From positions 1-6,033 of the forward strand of contig JAIOTF010000342.1 of NCBI GenBank assembly GCA_021107195.1: a DNA stretch of 6,033 bases, written 5' to 3'. Of this stretch, positions 5,012 to 6,033 are shown piece by piece. Origin of the DNA: Anaerolineaceae bacterium. GTDB lineage: Bacteria; Chloroflexota; Anaerolineae; Anaerolineales; Anaerolineaceae. The notes below the pieces were generated by a model. The model saw only the letters and a list, made by a program, of their open reading frames with translations. It made no database searches and was not told the DNA's origin. The position numbers and the translations under genes are program-made. Numbering within the stretch: the first letter of the stretch is position 1; each line of letters opens with the position of its first letter.

Positions 5012-5932
5012 TTACTTATTCACCTGGAAAGTGGTATCACCTTCTTCCAGAAAAGCCACGATCTGAGTCGCGGCAGCAGTGCCAGCGTTGATGTTGGCTT
5101 CCACTGTCTGCGCACCCATCTTCTTGGGAGTGAAGAAATAGCGGCCAGCGTAAGATTCAAACTCCGCCACACATTTCGGAGCAACGTCCGAAATGTAAGC
5201 AAAGCCAGGTTTGTCAGCCATCACCTTGAGCAAATCAGCCTCGTGGATCACTTCAGCGCGTGCCGTATTGACCAGCACAGCCGGTTCGGGCATCGATGAG
5301 AGCAGCGCATAATTGATTGACTCTTTGGTCTTCGCATTCGCAGGAATATGCAGCGAGACGTAATTGCAGGTGCTGTACAATTTTTCCGCCGATTTCACAC
5401 AGGTTACGCCGTCTTTTTCAATCGCTTCATCCGGGATGAAAGGATCAAAAGCATACACATCCATACCCATGCCCCTGGCAATCAGACCAACACGCCTGCC
5501 CACGTTGCCGTAAGCATGAATACCCAATTTCTTGCCCTTCAACTCGGTGCCCGGCTTGCCGTTAAAACCGCCGCGCGCCAGATAGATCATCATCCCGATC
5601 GCCAGTTCAGCAACCGCATCAGAATTTTGCCCGGGTGTATTCTCCGCCACAATGCCCTTCTCAGTAGCCGCTTCCAGATCGAGGTTGTTGTACCCTGCTC
5701 CGGCGCGCACCACGATCTTCAAATTCCTGGCTGTCTCGATCACCTCGCGGTTGACGTCATCCGAGCGCACAATCAACGCATCTGCATCTGCCACCGCCTT
5801 CAGGAAATCTGCCTGATCGGCATACTTCTCAAGCAAGGCAAACTCATAACCGGCTGCTGCAACAATTTCTTTAATCTTTTCAACTGCCGCAGGCGCAAAC
5901 GGCTTTTTCGTCGCCACCAATACCTTTGTCAT
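5012..5932 (-). CDS. serA: D-3-phosphoglycerate dehydrogenase, short lysine-type
   Basis: Cytoplasmic NAD-dependent enzyme of 306 residues. It oxidises 3-phosphoglycerate to 3-phosphohydroxypyruvate, the first step of the phosphorylated serine pathway. Visible motifs: the substrate-side RAGAGYNN (76-83), NTPGQNSDAVAEL (98-110), the nucleotide-binding turn GIHAYGNVG (137-145), the likely NAD-ribose acid D163, and NTAR with catalytic Arg225. The usual TPH-x-GA signature is replaced by TPKKMGAQT (268-276), so the catalytic His is a Lys, as in the lysine-type (IIIK) enzymes known from Bacteroides and Entamoeba histolytica. Like those, it has no C-terminal ACT domain, so serine feedback through ACT is not expected. 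The first Gly of the GxGxxG loop is Ala140, which I recall as a normal trait of this subfamily. AAGGAG (5939-5944) precedes the ATG by 6 nt. It lies 25 nt after serC, in operon with it. Confidence 0.93.
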   Translation of the reverse strand: MTKVLVATKKPFAPAAVEKIKEIVAAAGYEFALLEKYADQADFLKAVADADALIVRSDDVNREVIETARNLKIVVRAGAGYNNLDLEAATEKGIVAENTPGQNSDAVAELAIGMMIYLARGGFNGKPGTELKGKKLGIHAYGNVGRRVGLIARGMGMDVYAFDPFIPDEAIEKDGVTCVKSAEKLYSTCNYVSLHIPANAKTKESINYALLSSMPEPAVLVNTARAEVIHEADLLKVMADKPGFAYISDVAPKCVAEFESYAGRYFFTPKKMGAQTVEANINAGTAAATQIVAFLEEGDTTFQVNK

Positions 5933-5938
5933 TCTGGT

Positions 5939-5944
5939 CTCCTT
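5939..5944 (-). promoter_or_regulatory. Ribosome binding site of serA
   Basis: AAGGAG on the minus strand lies 6 nt before the serA ATG, within the 25-nt gap after serC. It confirms the start at 5932 and shows that serA has its own strong initiation site within the operon. Confidence 0.75.
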
Positions 5945-5957
5945 ATCTACTCAACGA

Positions 5958-6033
5958 TCAATGCTGGGCTTCGAAATCGCGCATGGCCTGAACCAATGCT
6001 TCCACACTCGCCTTGGGCAATGCATTGTACAAA
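5958..6033 (-). CDS. serC: Phosphoserine aminotransferase, C-terminal end
   Basis: Only the last 24 codons and a TGA stop are in the window; the rest lies beyond the right edge. The tail reads LYNALPKASVEALVQAMRDFE and then AQH. It matches the C-terminus of class V aminotransferases of the SerC type, whose last helix typically reads (I)YNA-P-x-x-x-V-x-AL-x-x-(F)M-x-x-F. SerC converts 3-phosphohydroxypyruvate and glutamate to phosphoserine and 2-oxoglutarate using pyridoxal phosphate, so it uses the product of the adjacent serA. Assignment rests on this short tail plus the serA neighbour, and the two together make it likely. Confidence 0.75.
   Translation of the reverse strand, partial: LYNALPKASVEALVQAMRDFEAQH

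Noticed and set aside
4979..5299. Plus-strand open frame opposite serA
   Set aside because: It overlaps the end of the cloverleaf repeat and the antisense of serA, has no ribosome site or recognisable domain, and is a shadow of the conserved gene.

Overview
The window reads as ordinary bacterial chromosome of about 50% GC. It most likely comes from an Anaerolineae-type member of the Chloroflexota, possibly a metagenome-derived genome. This assignment is inference. It rests on a lipoprotein with a T/S/P-rich linker and an NBR1-type Ig-like domain, on GIN-domain (DUF2807) lipoproteins beside a LiaF/DUF5668-like membrane protein, and on a short lysine-type phosphoglycerate dehydrogenase. I see no phage, transposase, CRISPR, rRNA or tRNA gene.

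Layout: (1) 2-1156 (+) is the 5'-truncated end of an MFS efflux-type transporter. (2) It converges on a lipoprotein gene at 1225-2400 (-), and a hairpin at 1183-1206 lies between them as a shared terminator. (3) A 181-bp divergent control region (2401-2581) holds a candidate extended -10 promoter for the lipoprotein and a perfect 8-bp inverted repeat just upstream of the next gene. (4) A three-gene (+) cassette follows: GIN-domain lipoprotein 1 (2582-3319), a six-helix membrane protein with an acidic N-terminal tail (3394-4065), and GIN-domain lipoprotein 2 (4087-4827). (5) The intergenic stretch 4828-5011 holds a terminator hairpin and a cloverleaf-like interspersed repeat (4891-4987). (6) On the (-) strand, serA (5012-5932) lies just downstream of the 3' end of serC (5958-6033), forming a serC-serA operon for the first two steps of the phosphorylated serine pathway.

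The most notable region is the GIN-membrane-GIN cassette. The two lipoproteins are clear paralogs: nearly equal length, the same N-terminal signature, and the same ladder of glycine motifs spaced 54-60 nt apart. They flank one integral membrane protein, which suggests an envelope-associated module of unknown function. The second paralog is cut by one in-frame TGA (4510-4512), exactly where the six other repeats of that protein all have glycine. Homology continues in the same frame to a TAA. This is either a fresh nonsense mutation, a sequencing or assembly error, or, much less likely, readthrough.

Most start codons were moved inward from the longest possible ORF, because strong AAGGAG-type ribosome binding sites sit 6-7 nt upstream of internal ATGs that directly precede lipoprotein signal peptides or the natural N-terminus.
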